DNA of 64,000 nt from CAZSSH01 sp964609825 (GCA_964609825.1 CAZSSH010000005.1:248001-312000), one strand, 5' to 3'. Numbered from the stretch's first letter, positions 44,128-52,280 are shown. Numbers and translations: made by a program. Notes: generated from the sequence alone by a model not told the origin.

Positions 44128-45129
44128 TTACGCCGACTCGCGGCGAATGATTTGGGGGGCAAACCGGTATTGTTTTTGCTCGGGCGCTTTGTTGTTGAGG
44201 CAATCGCCGATGATTTGGAGACAAGCCTCGGCAAAGAGGTCCTTGCGCTGGCGTACGGTGGTCAGGGCCGGGCTCAAAAAGGCGCTGAAGCGCAAATTAT
44301 CGTGCCCGGTCACGGCGATATCGACGCCGGGGACGAGCTCGGCCTCCTTGATGGCACGCATGGCGCCCAGCGCGACCGCGTCGGTGACGCAGACGACGGC
44401 GTCGGGGAGGGGGCCGGTTTGGAGCAAATGACGCATATTGTCGTAGCCGAACTTTTCATTGTCCTGCCGCTCGTTGCTGTAAGTGCAATCGATGATTTGG
44501 GGGGCGAGTTTGGCGGCGGTCATCGCCTCCCGGTAGCCTTGCTCGCGCTCGCTGGCGGTAATGTTGCTCTCATGGTAAAAGCTCCCCAGATAGGCGGGGG
44601 ATTTGCCGTTATGGAGCAAAAGCTCGGTGATTTGCCGGACGCCGGGACGGTTGTCATTGACGACATGGTAGTGATCACTTGACCACGGCCGGTCAAAGTA
44701 GACGACGGGCACATTTTTTTGCGCCAGCTCATGCACTTTGCGGTCGGGGCGGTCCACCACCGGCACTACAATCATGGCGCAAACCTTTAAGGCCAAAAAG
44801 TTTTTGATGATCTTGGCCTCGGTCGCGCCGTCGTTGTAACTGGAGCGGTACACCAACTCAAAATTGCGCGCCATCGCCAGCCGGTCGAGGGTCTCGATGA
44901 ATTCGCCGTAAAAGTCGTCGGTGAGATACGGCACCACCACGCCAATGAGATTGGTCCGGCCTTTGACGAGCCCGACCGCGTTGCAATTGGGGATGTAGCC
45001 GTACTTTTCGCAGGCTTCCAAAATGCGTTGGCGCGTCTCCGGGAGCACTTTTTCGTTGCCGCTCAGCGCCCGGGAGATGGTGTAGCGCGAGAGTCCGGTC
45101 GCTTTGGCGATAAAATCCATCGTTACCAT
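44128..45129 (-). CDS. LacI-family transcriptional regulator
   Basis: Encodes 333 residues. The DNA-binding part is MDFIAKATGLSRYTISRALSGNEKVLPETRQRILEACEKYGYIP (residues about 4 to 47). The sensor domain starts at LIGVVVPYLTDDFYGEF and ends with FAPQIIRRESA. It lies directly upstream of the isomerase operon in the same orientation and is most likely its repressor through the two CACGTG-centred operators. AAGG is 10 nt before the chosen ATG. An earlier in-frame ATG at 45201 is inside the promoter region. Confidence 0.93.
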   Translation of the reverse strand: MVTMDFIAKATGLSRYTISRALSGNEKVLPETRQRILEACEKYGYIPNCNAVGLVKGRTNLIGVVVPYLTDDFYGEFIETLDRLAMARNFELVYRSSYNDGATEAKIIKNFLALKVCAMIVVPVVDRPDRKVHELAQKNVPVVYFDRPWSSDHYHVVNDNRPGVRQITELLLHNGKSPAYLGSFYHESNITASEREQGYREAMTAAKLAPQIIDCTYSNERQDNEKFGYDNMRHLLQTGPLPDAVVCVTDAVALGAMRAIKEAELVPGVDIAVTGHDNLRFSAFLSPALTTVRQRKDLFAEACLQIIGDCLNNKAPEQKQYRFAPQIIRRESA

Positions 45130-45172
45130 AAAATTACTGCCTTGTAAATGTTTGAGATTGCACCTCGGACAA

Positions 45173-45201
45173 AATGTAACATGCATGTATTGTTTTTTCA
45201 A
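45173..45201 (-). promoter_or_regulatory. Promoter of the LacI gene with a palindromic spacer
   Basis: On the minus strand TTGAAA and TACATT are separated by 17 nt. The spacer contains ACATGCATGT (45179-45188), a perfect 10-bp palindrome that may serve autoregulation or CRP-like control. Confidence 0.5.
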
Positions 45202-45230
45202 GATAAATTAGTGCAATCGGTCGAAATTAC

Positions 45231-45259
45231 TTGCAAAAGTACTGTTGCAATGCTAGATT
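45231..45259 (+). promoter_or_regulatory. Promoter of the SGNH hydrolase gene
   Basis: TTGCAA and TAGATT are 17 nt apart. TTGCAA recurs inside the spacer. The predicted start is about 28 nt before the ATG. Confidence 0.5.
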
Positions 45260-45293
45260 TAAAGATGAAATCATCGAACCAAAGGAGAAGCAG

Positions 45294-46475
45294 ATGAAAT
45301 TTTGGCTGTTGGCAATCATGACGGGTTTGGTTATCACTTTGCAACTGGCGGCGGCGTCCTTTGACGAGGCGGCAGCGCTGCAGCGCGGGCTGGTGAGCCC
45401 CGGCGATCAGGCGCGGCTGCGGCAATTTTACCAGCGTGCGGAGAAGGGCGAAAATCTCACCGTCGGCGTCATCGGGGGCTCGATCACCGAGGGTGCCCGT
45501 GCAAGTTCGGCGGCCACGCGTTACTCAAGCGTCCTTGCCAATGAGCTCGGGCAATTGTTTCCCAAATCCAAATTTACCGTCGTCAACGCCGGGATCGGCG
45601 CCACCGGCTCCGACTACGGCGCCATGCGCATCGAGCGCGACTTATTGAGCAAAAAGCCGGACTTGGTGGTCATCGAGTTTGCGGTCAACGACAGCGAGGG
45701 CAAAGCCTTTGTCGAGTCCTATGAGGGCGTTTTGCGCCAAGTCTTGAAATCACCGTCGCAACCGGCGGTGATTTTGCTCTTTATGCTCCGCAAAAACGGG
45801 ACCAACGTGCAAAGTCAGCAAATCCCTTTGGGGGAATACTACCAGCTCCCGATGGTCAGCTACCGCAACGCGTTGCAACCCGAGATCGAGGCGGGCAAAG
45901 TGACTTGGGAGGAGCTGAGCCCCGACGAGGTGCACCCCAATGACTTCGGCCAGGGCTTGGCTGGCAAGCTCGTCTTTGGCCTTATCAAGCAAAATTATCA
46001 AAGCTACCTTGACGTCAACCGCCAAACGTCAGCGGTTGCCCCTGTCCCGGCGGCGTTCAGCTCGGACCGGTTTGAGTTTTGCCGCCTCTGTGACGGCGAG
46101 GATTTGAAGCCGTCCGCCGTCAACGGCTGGACGTTGCAGCCGCGCGGCGACAAAGGGATCCGCGCCGGTTGGGCGTCGGACACTCCGGGAAGCACGATCG
46201 AGTTTGAAATCGAGGGCCAGTCGATCACCTTGGCCTACTGGCGGATCAACGGGCCGATGGGAATCATCTCGGTATCGGTGGACGGCGGCCCGGCCAAACG
46301 ACTGGATGCGTGGTTTGAGAAAACCTGGGGCGGCTACCGGCAGTCGGCCGAAATCGCCACCGGCCTCAAGCCCGGCAAGCACCTCGTTAAAATCGAGCTC
46401 CTTGCCGAAAAAAATGCGCAAAGCACCGGCAACAATTTCCGCATCCTCGGCCTCGGCTCCACCGGAGCAAAGTAA
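45294..46475 (+). CDS. Secreted SGNH/GDSL hydrolase with C-terminal binding domain
   Basis: Encodes 393 residues. AAAGGAG precedes the ATG, which begins a signal peptide (MKFWLLAIMTGLVITLQLAAA). SGNH blocks are complete: GVIGGSITEGA (Ser nucleophile), NAGIGATGSDYG, IEFAVNDSE and DEVHPNDFG (Asp and His). The C-terminal 120 residues (TIEFEIEGQSITLAYWRING, VSVDGGPAKRLDAW) form a beta-type domain like those attached to carbohydrate esterases. A secreted deacetylase acting on plant or mucin glycans fits the locus. It is divergent from the LacI gene. Confidence 0.9.
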   Translation: MKFWLLAIMTGLVITLQLAAASFDEAAALQRGLVSPGDQARLRQFYQRAEKGENLTVGVIGGSITEGARASSAATRYSSVLANELGQLFPKSKFTVVNAGIGATGSDYGAMRIERDLLSKKPDLVVIEFAVNDSEGKAFVESYEGVLRQVLKSPSQPAVILLFMLRKNGTNVQSQQIPLGEYYQLPMVSYRNALQPEIEAGKVTWEELSPDEVHPNDFGQGLAGKLVFGLIKQNYQSYLDVNRQTSAVAPVPAAFSSDRFEFCRLCDGEDLKPSAVNGWTLQPRGDKGIRAGWASDTPGSTIEFEIEGQSITLAYWRINGPMGIISVSVDGGPAKRLDAWFEKTWGGYRQSAEIATGLKPGKHLVKIELLAEKNAQSTGNNFRILGLGSTGAK

Positions 46476-46482
46476 GATATTT

Positions 46483-46600
46483 ACATCGTTGTCTTCTCGC
46501 AACGCCAAGCCGCAAAACCATGTCTGCTCGCGAGCGGCGCTGACCGCGCTATTAATTCGTGAGGAGACGTTGTTTGGTGAGGCGTTTACCGAGTAGACAC
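46483..46600. repeat. Dispersed degenerate intergenic repeat, copy B
   Basis: GTCTTCTCGCAACGCCAAGC followed by CGCAAAACCATGTCTGCTCG shows two overlapping units head to tail. GCGCTATTAATTCG and GAGGCGTTTACCGAGTAGAC follow. It fills the gap between two convergent genes. Confidence 0.65.
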
Positions 46601-46622
46601 AGGTTATGCGGATTGCCTTGCG

Positions 46623-47273
46623 TTACTTTTGCCCCAATTGGGTCAAGACGATGCTGAGCTGATTGTCGGCCAAGGTGATGCCGAGCGCGGCCTTGGGCCA
46701 GCTCCAGCGCTTGGCCGCGGCATCATCGGCGGCATTGGGGTGGCCAAAACGGTCAACGGCGCGCTCGACGGCAAGGTCAAATTCGCGCGGTCCGGCGTGA
46801 GAGTTGATGATGGTGATTTGCTTAATCGTCTTGCCGTTGGCGCTCTCCTCAACTTGCAAGCGGCAGAGGTCAAACTCGCTCCCCCAGCGCTCCGGCGCGC
46901 CGAATTGCGCCACAAACTCCTGATCGGCGAATTGGGAGAGCAACGCCGCCGGGTTGGTCAACGGGCCGCCGACCTGATACCCGGCCAAGGTTTGCGGCGG
47001 GTCGCCCAGCCAGAAATACTCGGAGTAAACATAGCGGGCCGCTACAAACACGACCAATAAAATGACAAACAAACAGAGCAACCGCTTGTTTTTTTGGATC
47101 AGCAAACTTCCGGCGGCGGGCTTGGCAAAGACGACCGGCTCGGGAGCCGGAGCGGGATGATATTTGTCGGAGAGGACAAACTCTTTTTCGCAAAACTGGC
47201 ACTTGATGGCGGAGCCGAGCATTTGCTCCTCAATCTCATACTTTTGCTCACAATGCGGACACCAAACCTTCAT
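46623..47273 (-). CDS. Zinc-ribbon membrane protein, paralog 1
   Basis: Encodes 216 residues. An MJ0042/zinc-ribbon N-terminus has CPHCEQKYEIEE and CQFCEKEFVL, followed by a single membrane helix near 65 to 85 and an outer domain with DPPQTLAGYQVGGPLTNPAALL. GGAGG is 7 nt before the ATG. Its closest match in the window is the protein at 51.5-52.2 kb, with the same order of parts. Function is unknown. The metal site on the inside and a sensor-like domain outside would suit signalling, but this is speculation. Confidence 0.8.
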   Translation of the reverse strand: MKVWCPHCEQKYEIEEQMLGSAIKCQFCEKEFVLSDKYHPAPAPEPVVFAKPAAGSLLIQKNKRLLCLFVILLVVFVAARYVYSEYFWLGDPPQTLAGYQVGGPLTNPAALLSQFADQEFVAQFGAPERWGSEFDLCRLQVEESANGKTIKQITIINSHAGPREFDLAVERAVDRFGHPNAADDAAAKRWSWPKAALGITLADNQLSIVLTQLGQK

Positions 47274-47319
47274 GATAACCCTCCATGTGACAATTTTGAG
47301 AATATGTTTTATATATAGA

Positions 47320-47347
47320 AATATAATCGTTAAATCGTTGCAATCAA
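47320..47347 (-). promoter_or_regulatory. Promoter of zinc-ribbon membrane protein 1
   Basis: On the minus strand TTGATT and TATATT are 16 nt apart, with the start point about 40 nt before the ATG. The promoter of the second paralog at 52.2 kb has the same two boxes. Confidence 0.6.
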
Positions 47348-47366
47348 GTGAAAAATAAAAAAAATG

Positions 47367-47385
47367 ACGAATTAATTAAATTCGT
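47367..47385. promoter_or_regulatory. Inverted repeat between divergent promoters
   Basis: ACGAATT and AATTCGT form a perfect 7-bp inverted repeat with a 5-nt spacer. It sits between the promoter of the zinc-ribbon protein gene and that of the operon starting at 47533, so it could regulate either or both. Confidence 0.45.
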
Positions 47386-47427
47386 TGTATTATTTCTTAT
47401 ATTTTCCGGTTTTTATCGGTCGGCGGC

Positions 47428-47455
47428 TTGATTATCGGACAAAGCGGATTATATT
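47428..47455 (+). promoter_or_regulatory. Promoter of the binding-protein/GTPase/ATPase operon
   Basis: TTGATT and TATATT are separated by 16 nt. The predicted start is near 47462, giving a leader of about 70 nt. Confidence 0.6.
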
Positions 47456-47467
47456 GCTTAACATGGT

Positions 47468-47491
47468 GACAGTCGGATATTTCCGCTTGTC
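47468..47491 (+). promoter_or_regulatory. Leader hairpin of the operon
   Basis: GACA-GT-CGGA-TATT-TCCG-CT-TGTC forms a hairpin with two 4-bp stems and a 2x2 internal loop in the predicted leader, about 40 nt before the start codon. No T run follows. A regulatory role is possible but unproven. Confidence 0.4.
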
Positions 47492-47532
47492 TCAAGGCAA
47501 TTATTTTTGATACGATCCCGGGAATCGAGACG

Positions 47533-48735
47533 ATGAAACAAATTACGGCGGCGATGACGGTCAACGAGGTGCTGGAGTTGCTCCCCGAGGCCATCGGTTT
47601 ATTGAAACAACACGGTTTGGGCAAATTTGAGTCGCCCGAGGTACGAACTTCGCTCGGCTCGGTGCTCAAGCTCAAAACCGCGCTCACGCTGGCGGGGGTC
47701 AATGTCGAAACCTTTGTCGAGAGCCTAAACCGGCTTTGGGAGCGAAGCGAAACCGACAAGGATTTTGCCCTTGATTACTCGGCGCAGGAGGGCTTAAGCA
47801 TGCTTGGCCTCCTCCCCTGCGGGATGAAAATGCCGTTTAAACGCAAATTTGACGAGTTCGCCGTCACTTTGGGCAACTCCTGCCGTTATCTGATTGAGGG
47901 CAACGTCAATCACGAGCTCTCATATTACCCCTACATCGACACGTTGACCGGCAGCGAGGAGCTTCCCGACGTCATCGTTTCGGCGGATATCAACAGCTTT
48001 TTTCACCACCAATTCACCAAACGTTTTGTCGATGCCGGGCTTTTTCGGTCGGTCAATGCGCCGGGGCTCAACCCGGATTTTGCCGGTACCGACTACCTTG
48101 ACCCGGCTGGAAACTTTACCATGCTCTCGGCCAATTTGCTGATTTTGGTCGTGCACCGTGCCAAACTCGGGGACATCCCCGTGCCGCGGCGCTGGAGCGA
48201 CCTTTTGCAGCCGATTTATCGCAAGACGCTCACCATGCGCGGTCAGGACGGCTTTTTTTGCAACGGCGTTGTAATGCCGTTTTACCGGATGTTTGGCGTG
48301 GACGGCATAAAAAAACTGGCCAACACGGTAAGCCGCGGGCTTCACCCGGCGGAAATGGTGCAGGAAATCGAGCGCAACGAGCCCGGCGGCACCCCCTTTT
48401 ACATCATGCCGTTATTTTTCGCCAAGCGCCTCAAGGATGAGAAAATTTTTGACATCGTTTATCCCGAGGAGGGGGCGATCATTTCCCCTGTATTTATGCT
48501 GGTGCGGGCCGCCCGCGCCGGGGATGCGGCCAAAGTCTCCGAGTTCATCGCCGGCCGCGAAATGTCGCAATTTTGCGCCGATGCCGGGTTTCCCTCGGTG
48601 CGGCCGGATGTCGACAATCATCTGCCGCCGGGGTGCCGCCTGAGCTGGATGGGCTGGGATTTCCTCCGCCGCGAGGACCCGGCGGAAGTCAAGCAAAAAA
48701 TCGATGAAATTTTTCGGGAGTTTGTCCAACGATGA
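47533..48735 (+). CDS. Cytosolic solute-binding-protein-like protein with DUF1858-like N-terminus
   Basis: Encodes 400 residues and no signal peptide. The first 70 residues (TVNEVLELLPEAIGLLKQHG) resemble the DUF1858 helical module but lack its cysteines. The rest resembles iron(III)-type extracellular solute-binding proteins in its order of motifs: LGLLPCGMKMPFKRKFDEF, LPDVIVSADINSFFHHQF and NFTMLSANLLILVVHRAKLG. Without an export signal or a permease gene it probably acts in the cytoplasm. The cysteine in LLPCGMK and three further Cys could bind a ligand. The next gene overlaps by 4 nt. I know of no experimentally described system of this make-up. Confidence 0.75.
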   Translation: MKQITAAMTVNEVLELLPEAIGLLKQHGLGKFESPEVRTSLGSVLKLKTALTLAGVNVETFVESLNRLWERSETDKDFALDYSAQEGLSMLGLLPCGMKMPFKRKFDEFAVTLGNSCRYLIEGNVNHELSYYPYIDTLTGSEELPDVIVSADINSFFHHQFTKRFVDAGLFRSVNAPGLNPDFAGTDYLDPAGNFTMLSANLLILVVHRAKLGDIPVPRRWSDLLQPIYRKTLTMRGQDGFFCNGVVMPFYRMFGVDGIKKLANTVSRGLHPAEMVQEIERNEPGGTPFYIMPLFFAKRLKDEKIFDIVYPEEGAIISPVFMLVRAARAGDAAKVSEFIAGREMSQFCADAGFPSVRPDVDNHLPPGCRLSWMGWDFLRREDPAEVKQKIDEIFREFVQR

Positions 48736-49421
48736 AAATGCTTACTGTCGCCGGTGCTCCCTCGTGCGGCAAAACCAGCGTGATTTTGCATCTCGCCAGA
48801 GAGTTGAGGCACCTTAACATCAAGGCTGTGGTCGCCAAGTTTGACTGCATCTCCTCGCAGGATGAGACCGTCTATCAATCGGGCGGGATCGAGGTTACCA
48901 CCGGTCTCGCCGGGGGCTTGTGCCCCGACCACTTTTTTGTCAGCAACATTGGTGGCGCATGGCAGTGGGCCGAGCGCTGCGGCGCCGACCTGTTGATCAC
49001 CGAGAGTGCGGGGCTGTGTTCGCGTTGCTCGCCGCATATTAAGGGCATTCCCGCCGTCTGCGTCGTGGATAACTTGAGCGGGGTCAACACTCCGCGCAAA
49101 ATCGGGCCGATGCTGCGCACCGCCGACATCGTCGTCATTACCAAAGGCGACATTGTTTCGCAGGCTGAGCGCGAAGTTTTCGCTTACCGGGTGCGCCGGA
49201 TCAACCCTGCCGCCAAAATCTACGGTGGCAACGGCTTGAGCGGCCAGGGTATGTTTGCGCTCGCCCGCGAAGTTGCCAAAGGGCCCGAAGTTGACGGTGT
49301 AGAGGGCAAAGTGTTGCGCTTTACCATGCCCGCCGCGTTGTGCTCTTATTGTTTGGGCGAGCGCAAGGTCGGGTACGATTACCAGATCGGCAACACCCGC
49401 ACCATGAATTTTAAGAATTAG
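48732..49421 (+). CDS. G3E-like (HypB/CobW/UreG-type) P-loop GTPase
   Basis: Encodes 229 residues. The P-loop is GAPSCGKTS at residues about 7 to 15, followed by a possible switch region (VVAKFDCISSQDETVYQSGG). LLITESAGLCSRCSPH corresponds to the ES/ENxG motif of HypB and UreG and carries a CxxC. VVITKGD takes the place of NKxD, with guanine-type recognition. The C-terminal CSYCLGERKVGYDY adds a second CxxC. The two pairs suggest a metal or iron-sulfur site, as in nickel-insertion GTPases. It is translationally coupled to the gene before it and 11 nt from the ATPase gene. Confidence 0.82.
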   Translation: MKMLTVAGAPSCGKTSVILHLARELRHLNIKAVVAKFDCISSQDETVYQSGGIEVTTGLAGGLCPDHFFVSNIGGAWQWAERCGADLLITESAGLCSRCSPHIKGIPAVCVVDNLSGVNTPRKIGPMLRTADIVVITKGDIVSQAEREVFAYRVRRINPAAKIYGGNGLSGQGMFALAREVAKGPEVDGVEGKVLRFTMPAALCSYCLGERKVGYDYQIGNTRTMNFKN

Positions 49422-49432
49422 AGGGAAATGTC

Positions 49433-50428
49433 ATGGACAGCGCCAATTTGCTTACCATCACCTACCGCGATTTGCTGCAGCTCTACCCGATGACCGGCGA
49501 CTTTTTTGCCTCCTACAACTTGACGGAGCCGGAGCTCGACCAAGCTTTGGCGGCATATTTTGACACCCTTGACGAGAATCACTTGACTGAAATCGGCACT
49601 TCGCGCGTCTTGCTGACCGGCCATTTGACCGATTTTGTCAACCACCTCTCGGACTTCATGCTCGAAACCGAGACCGTGCGCACGCTGGAAATCATCGGCG
49701 GCTTTGATAAGCACGGCAAAAAAGAGGAGATCCGCCTCAAGCTTTCGGCGGGCGATATTTTAAGCGTCGTCGGCCCCACCGGTGCGGGCAAGAGCCGCTT
49801 TTTGGAGGACATTGAGTGTCTGGCTCAGGGCGACACGCCGACCGGCCGCAAAATTTTGGTCAACAACACAGAGCCGGAGGAAAATGTCCGCTTCGGCCTC
49901 GACAACCGCTTGGTGGCGCAACTCTCGCAAAATATGAATTTCGTCATCGATTTGTGCGTCGCCGACTTTTTGACCATGCATGCCGAGAGCCGGATGGTGG
50001 AGAATCCGCACTTGATTACCGAAAAAATCTTTGCCACCGCCAACGCGCTTGCCGGGGAGAAATTCAGCAAATCGACCCCGGTCACCGCCCTGAGCGGCGG
50101 CCAGTCGCGCGCCTTGATGATTGCCGACACGGCATGCCTCAGCCGCTCGCCGATTGTCCTGATTGATGAAATCGAAAACGCCGGGGTCAACCGCGCTTTG
50201 GCGCTGGATTTATTGATCCGGGAGGAAAAGATCGTTTTGCTCGTCACCCACGACCCGCTGCTTGCCTTGATGGCGCCGCGAAGATTGGTGATCCGCGACG
50301 GCGGCATGCGTGAGCTCATTGAGCGAACTCCCGCCGAGGAGCAAACCCTCGCCGAGCTCAAAATCTTGACCGGCCGAATCGACCGCCTTCGCCAAGCCAT
50401 GCGCGAGGGCCGCGAGTTAAAGCTTTAA
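49433..50428 (+). CDS. ABC-type ATPase without permease
   Basis: Encodes 331 residues. An N-terminal stretch (TYRDLLQLYPMTGDFFASYN) resembles the DUF1858-like module of the first gene. The ATPase core starts near 95: Walker A GPTGAGKSR, Q-loop region SQNMNF, signature LSGGQSRALMIADTA, Walker B PIVLIDEIENAG and switch histidine LLVTHDPLL. No membrane protein is encoded nearby, so it may power a soluble step rather than transport, as in the ABC ATPases of Fe-S assembly. GAGGGAA precedes the ATG. Confidence 0.83.
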   Translation: MDSANLLTITYRDLLQLYPMTGDFFASYNLTEPELDQALAAYFDTLDENHLTEIGTSRVLLTGHLTDFVNHLSDFMLETETVRTLEIIGGFDKHGKKEEIRLKLSAGDILSVVGPTGAGKSRFLEDIECLAQGDTPTGRKILVNNTEPEENVRFGLDNRLVAQLSQNMNFVIDLCVADFLTMHAESRMVENPHLITEKIFATANALAGEKFSKSTPVTALSGGQSRALMIADTACLSRSPIVLIDEIENAGVNRALALDLLIREEKIVLLVTHDPLLALMAPRRLVIRDGGMRELIERTPAEEQTLAELKILTGRIDRLRQAMREGRELKL

Positions 50429-50450
50429 CCATCACTCAATGGAGTCAACT

Positions 50451-51518
50451 ATGAGTCAGATTCCCGCCAGAGTCCATGCCGTCCTTGCCCGTGAAGCCGA
50501 TAAGGCCGTCATCTTCCGGCGCGGCCCCTCCAATCAAACGGCCCTGCTCGGCTGGGATTTAAAAAGCGACACATTTGAGCTCGGTCAATGGTTTCGCGGT
50601 CGGATTTACCCCTACCGCTGCGATCTCTCGCCCGACGGGAAATATTTGGTCTACTTTGCCGCCAAATACGGTCGCACCAACCCGGTGGACAAACGCATTG
50701 AGGACATGATTTTGCAGGAAATCGGCGAGAGACCACCCGCGTCATTTGCCGAAATGCGCGCTCTTTGCGATGCCTTTGATCAATGGAACTCCAAAGACCC
50801 GTCCACTTTTCCGCGATTGCCACAAAGCAATTATGATTTGAAGCGCGAACAAGTTTATCAAAAAATTTTACATGATCATGCCGACGAATTTGCGGCAATG
50901 AAAAAATCCCCCGATTATCAGGACGCCAGCTGGACGGCGATTTCACAGGCACCTTATCTCAAAGCGTTGGACCTCTGGTTCAACGGCTCGGGATGGAATG
51001 GCGGCGGCATTTTCGTCGATAATCATCAAGTTTGGATCAATCGGCCTCAAGCGCACCGCGGCAAACATGTGAGAGCTCAGGACAGCGGCCTCTTTCAAAT
51101 CCTGGACTCTCCGCCCAAAGGTTGGGAAAATGAGCAAAACAACGGCGAGTGCCCCGGCATTTATTTTTCCCGTCTGGAGCGTGACGGATGGATTTACGAG
51201 AATGATCCCAGCAGTGCCGAAACCATTGTTTTCACCAAATCTCTGCCCGATAAAATGATGTTGGAAAAAAGATTCAATCTGGCCACGGACAATCGGCATG
51301 AAGTTTACTGGGAGCAACATCTTTTGTATCAAAACAAACAACTCATTGCCGACGGCACCGACTGGCACTGGGCTGACCATGACCCCCGTCGGGATCGGAT
51401 TGTATATGCGCAAAAGGGTGCAATCTACAGTCTAAAACTCGGGGAATCCGGCAACAACGCCAGCATGCTGCAAGACTTTAACGATATGAAATTCGAACGC
51501 CTGACCGCACCCTGTTGA
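50451..51518 (+). CDS. Conserved protein of unknown function
   Basis: Encodes 355 residues from an ATG with GGAG 6 nt upstream. The start (RVHAVLAREADKAVIFRRGPSNQ) and CDLSPDGKYLVYFAAKYG, DSPPKGWENEQNNGEC and DGTDWHWADHDPRRDRIVY give it the look of a beta-propeller-type protein with one SPDG blade and WD-like turns. No signal peptide and no catalytic residues are recognised. It follows the ATPase gene by 22 nt and may be part of the same transcript, but such proteins also occur alone in unrelated bacteria, so the link to the three-gene system is weak. Confidence 0.7.
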   Translation: MSQIPARVHAVLAREADKAVIFRRGPSNQTALLGWDLKSDTFELGQWFRGRIYPYRCDLSPDGKYLVYFAAKYGRTNPVDKRIEDMILQEIGERPPASFAEMRALCDAFDQWNSKDPSTFPRLPQSNYDLKREQVYQKILHDHADEFAAMKKSPDYQDASWTAISQAPYLKALDLWFNGSGWNGGGIFVDNHQVWINRPQAHRGKHVRAQDSGLFQILDSPPKGWENEQNNGECPGIYFSRLERDGWIYENDPSSAETIVFTKSLPDKMMLEKRFNLATDNRHEVYWEQHLLYQNKQLIADGTDWHWADHDPRRDRIVYAQKGAIYSLKLGESGNNASMLQDFNDMKFERLTAPC

Positions 51519-51528
51519 TCCGACGCAA

Positions 51529-52170
51529 TTACTTGACCGGGATGAGCTTGACCGACAGGACATTGTCGGCAAAGGCGATCGCCAACTCGATACTGTGCCA
51601 GCGCCATATTCTATTGGCGGAGGTGCTGCCTCGGGAGGGCGCGCCGAATTTAGCTTTGGCGGCCTTTACCGCCGCGGTAAACTGTTCCGGGGTTGCCTGC
51701 TCGTTGCGGCACTCGATGCCGATAATCCTCACGCCGTCGGCGCCGTCAATCAAATAAAGCCGGGTAACGGGAAACGCAATCCCGAGCCAATCCGGCTCAA
51801 GCACCTTGACATTGTAAGTGGTGCCTTCGACTTTTTCGAGCAAAATATCGGCGTTGGTAACTTCTCCGCCCAAGGTATAACCGGCAAGTCCGGCCGGAGA
51901 CGGACCCTGCCAGATAAACTCATTGTATATAAAAATCCCCAGCAGCCCGGCGGCGACCAGCCCGGCGGCAAGGTAAATCATGACTTTTTTGCCCGGTAAG
52001 CGGCTTTTGGCGGCATTGGGGTCTGCCCCGTCCGAGGACATCACATAAACCGTCCGCAAATTATCGGCAAGGACAAAAAATTTATCACAACTCCGGCACT
52101 CGACCGTCGCGCCCAAAAGATGTTGCTCAACCTCATATTTTTGTGCGCAGTGGGGACATAATACTTTCAT
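51529..52170 (-). CDS. Zinc-ribbon membrane protein, paralog 2
   Basis: Encodes 213 residues with the same parts as the protein at 46.6-47.3 kb: a zinc ribbon (CPHCAQKYEVEQ, CRSCDKFFVL), one membrane helix near 65 to 85 (MIYLAAGLVAAGLLGIFIYN) and an outer domain beginning PSPAGLAGYTLGGEVTNADILL. The two are clearly paralogs, alike mostly at the ribbon and in the LAGY.xGG..TN stretch. They bracket the solute-binding-protein/GTPase/ATPase operon, pointing away from it on the same strand. Function unknown. Confidence 0.8.
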   Translation of the reverse strand: MKVLCPHCAQKYEVEQHLLGATVECRSCDKFFVLADNLRTVYVMSSDGADPNAAKSRLPGKKVMIYLAAGLVAAGLLGIFIYNEFIWQGPSPAGLAGYTLGGEVTNADILLEKVEGTTYNVKVLEPDWLGIAFPVTRLYLIDGADGVRIIGIECRNEQATPEQFTAAVKAAKAKFGAPSRGSTSANRIWRWHSIELAIAFADNVLSVKLIPVK

Positions 52171-52211
52171 AATTTACTTCCCGGCAGTTATTTTAAGCTG
52201 TTTCATACTAA

Positions 52212-52240
52212 AATATAACCTCGATTTTGATTATAATCAA
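52212..52240 (-). promoter_or_regulatory. Promoter of zinc-ribbon membrane protein 2
   Basis: On the minus strand TTGATT and TATATT are 17 nt apart. The -35 box is one half of a perfect 14-bp palindrome TTGATTATAATCAA (52227-52240), a likely operator. Confidence 0.55.
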
Positions 52241-52280
52241 GATAAAAACCCATAATTTTTGCCGATTTCACAGCGTGCCC

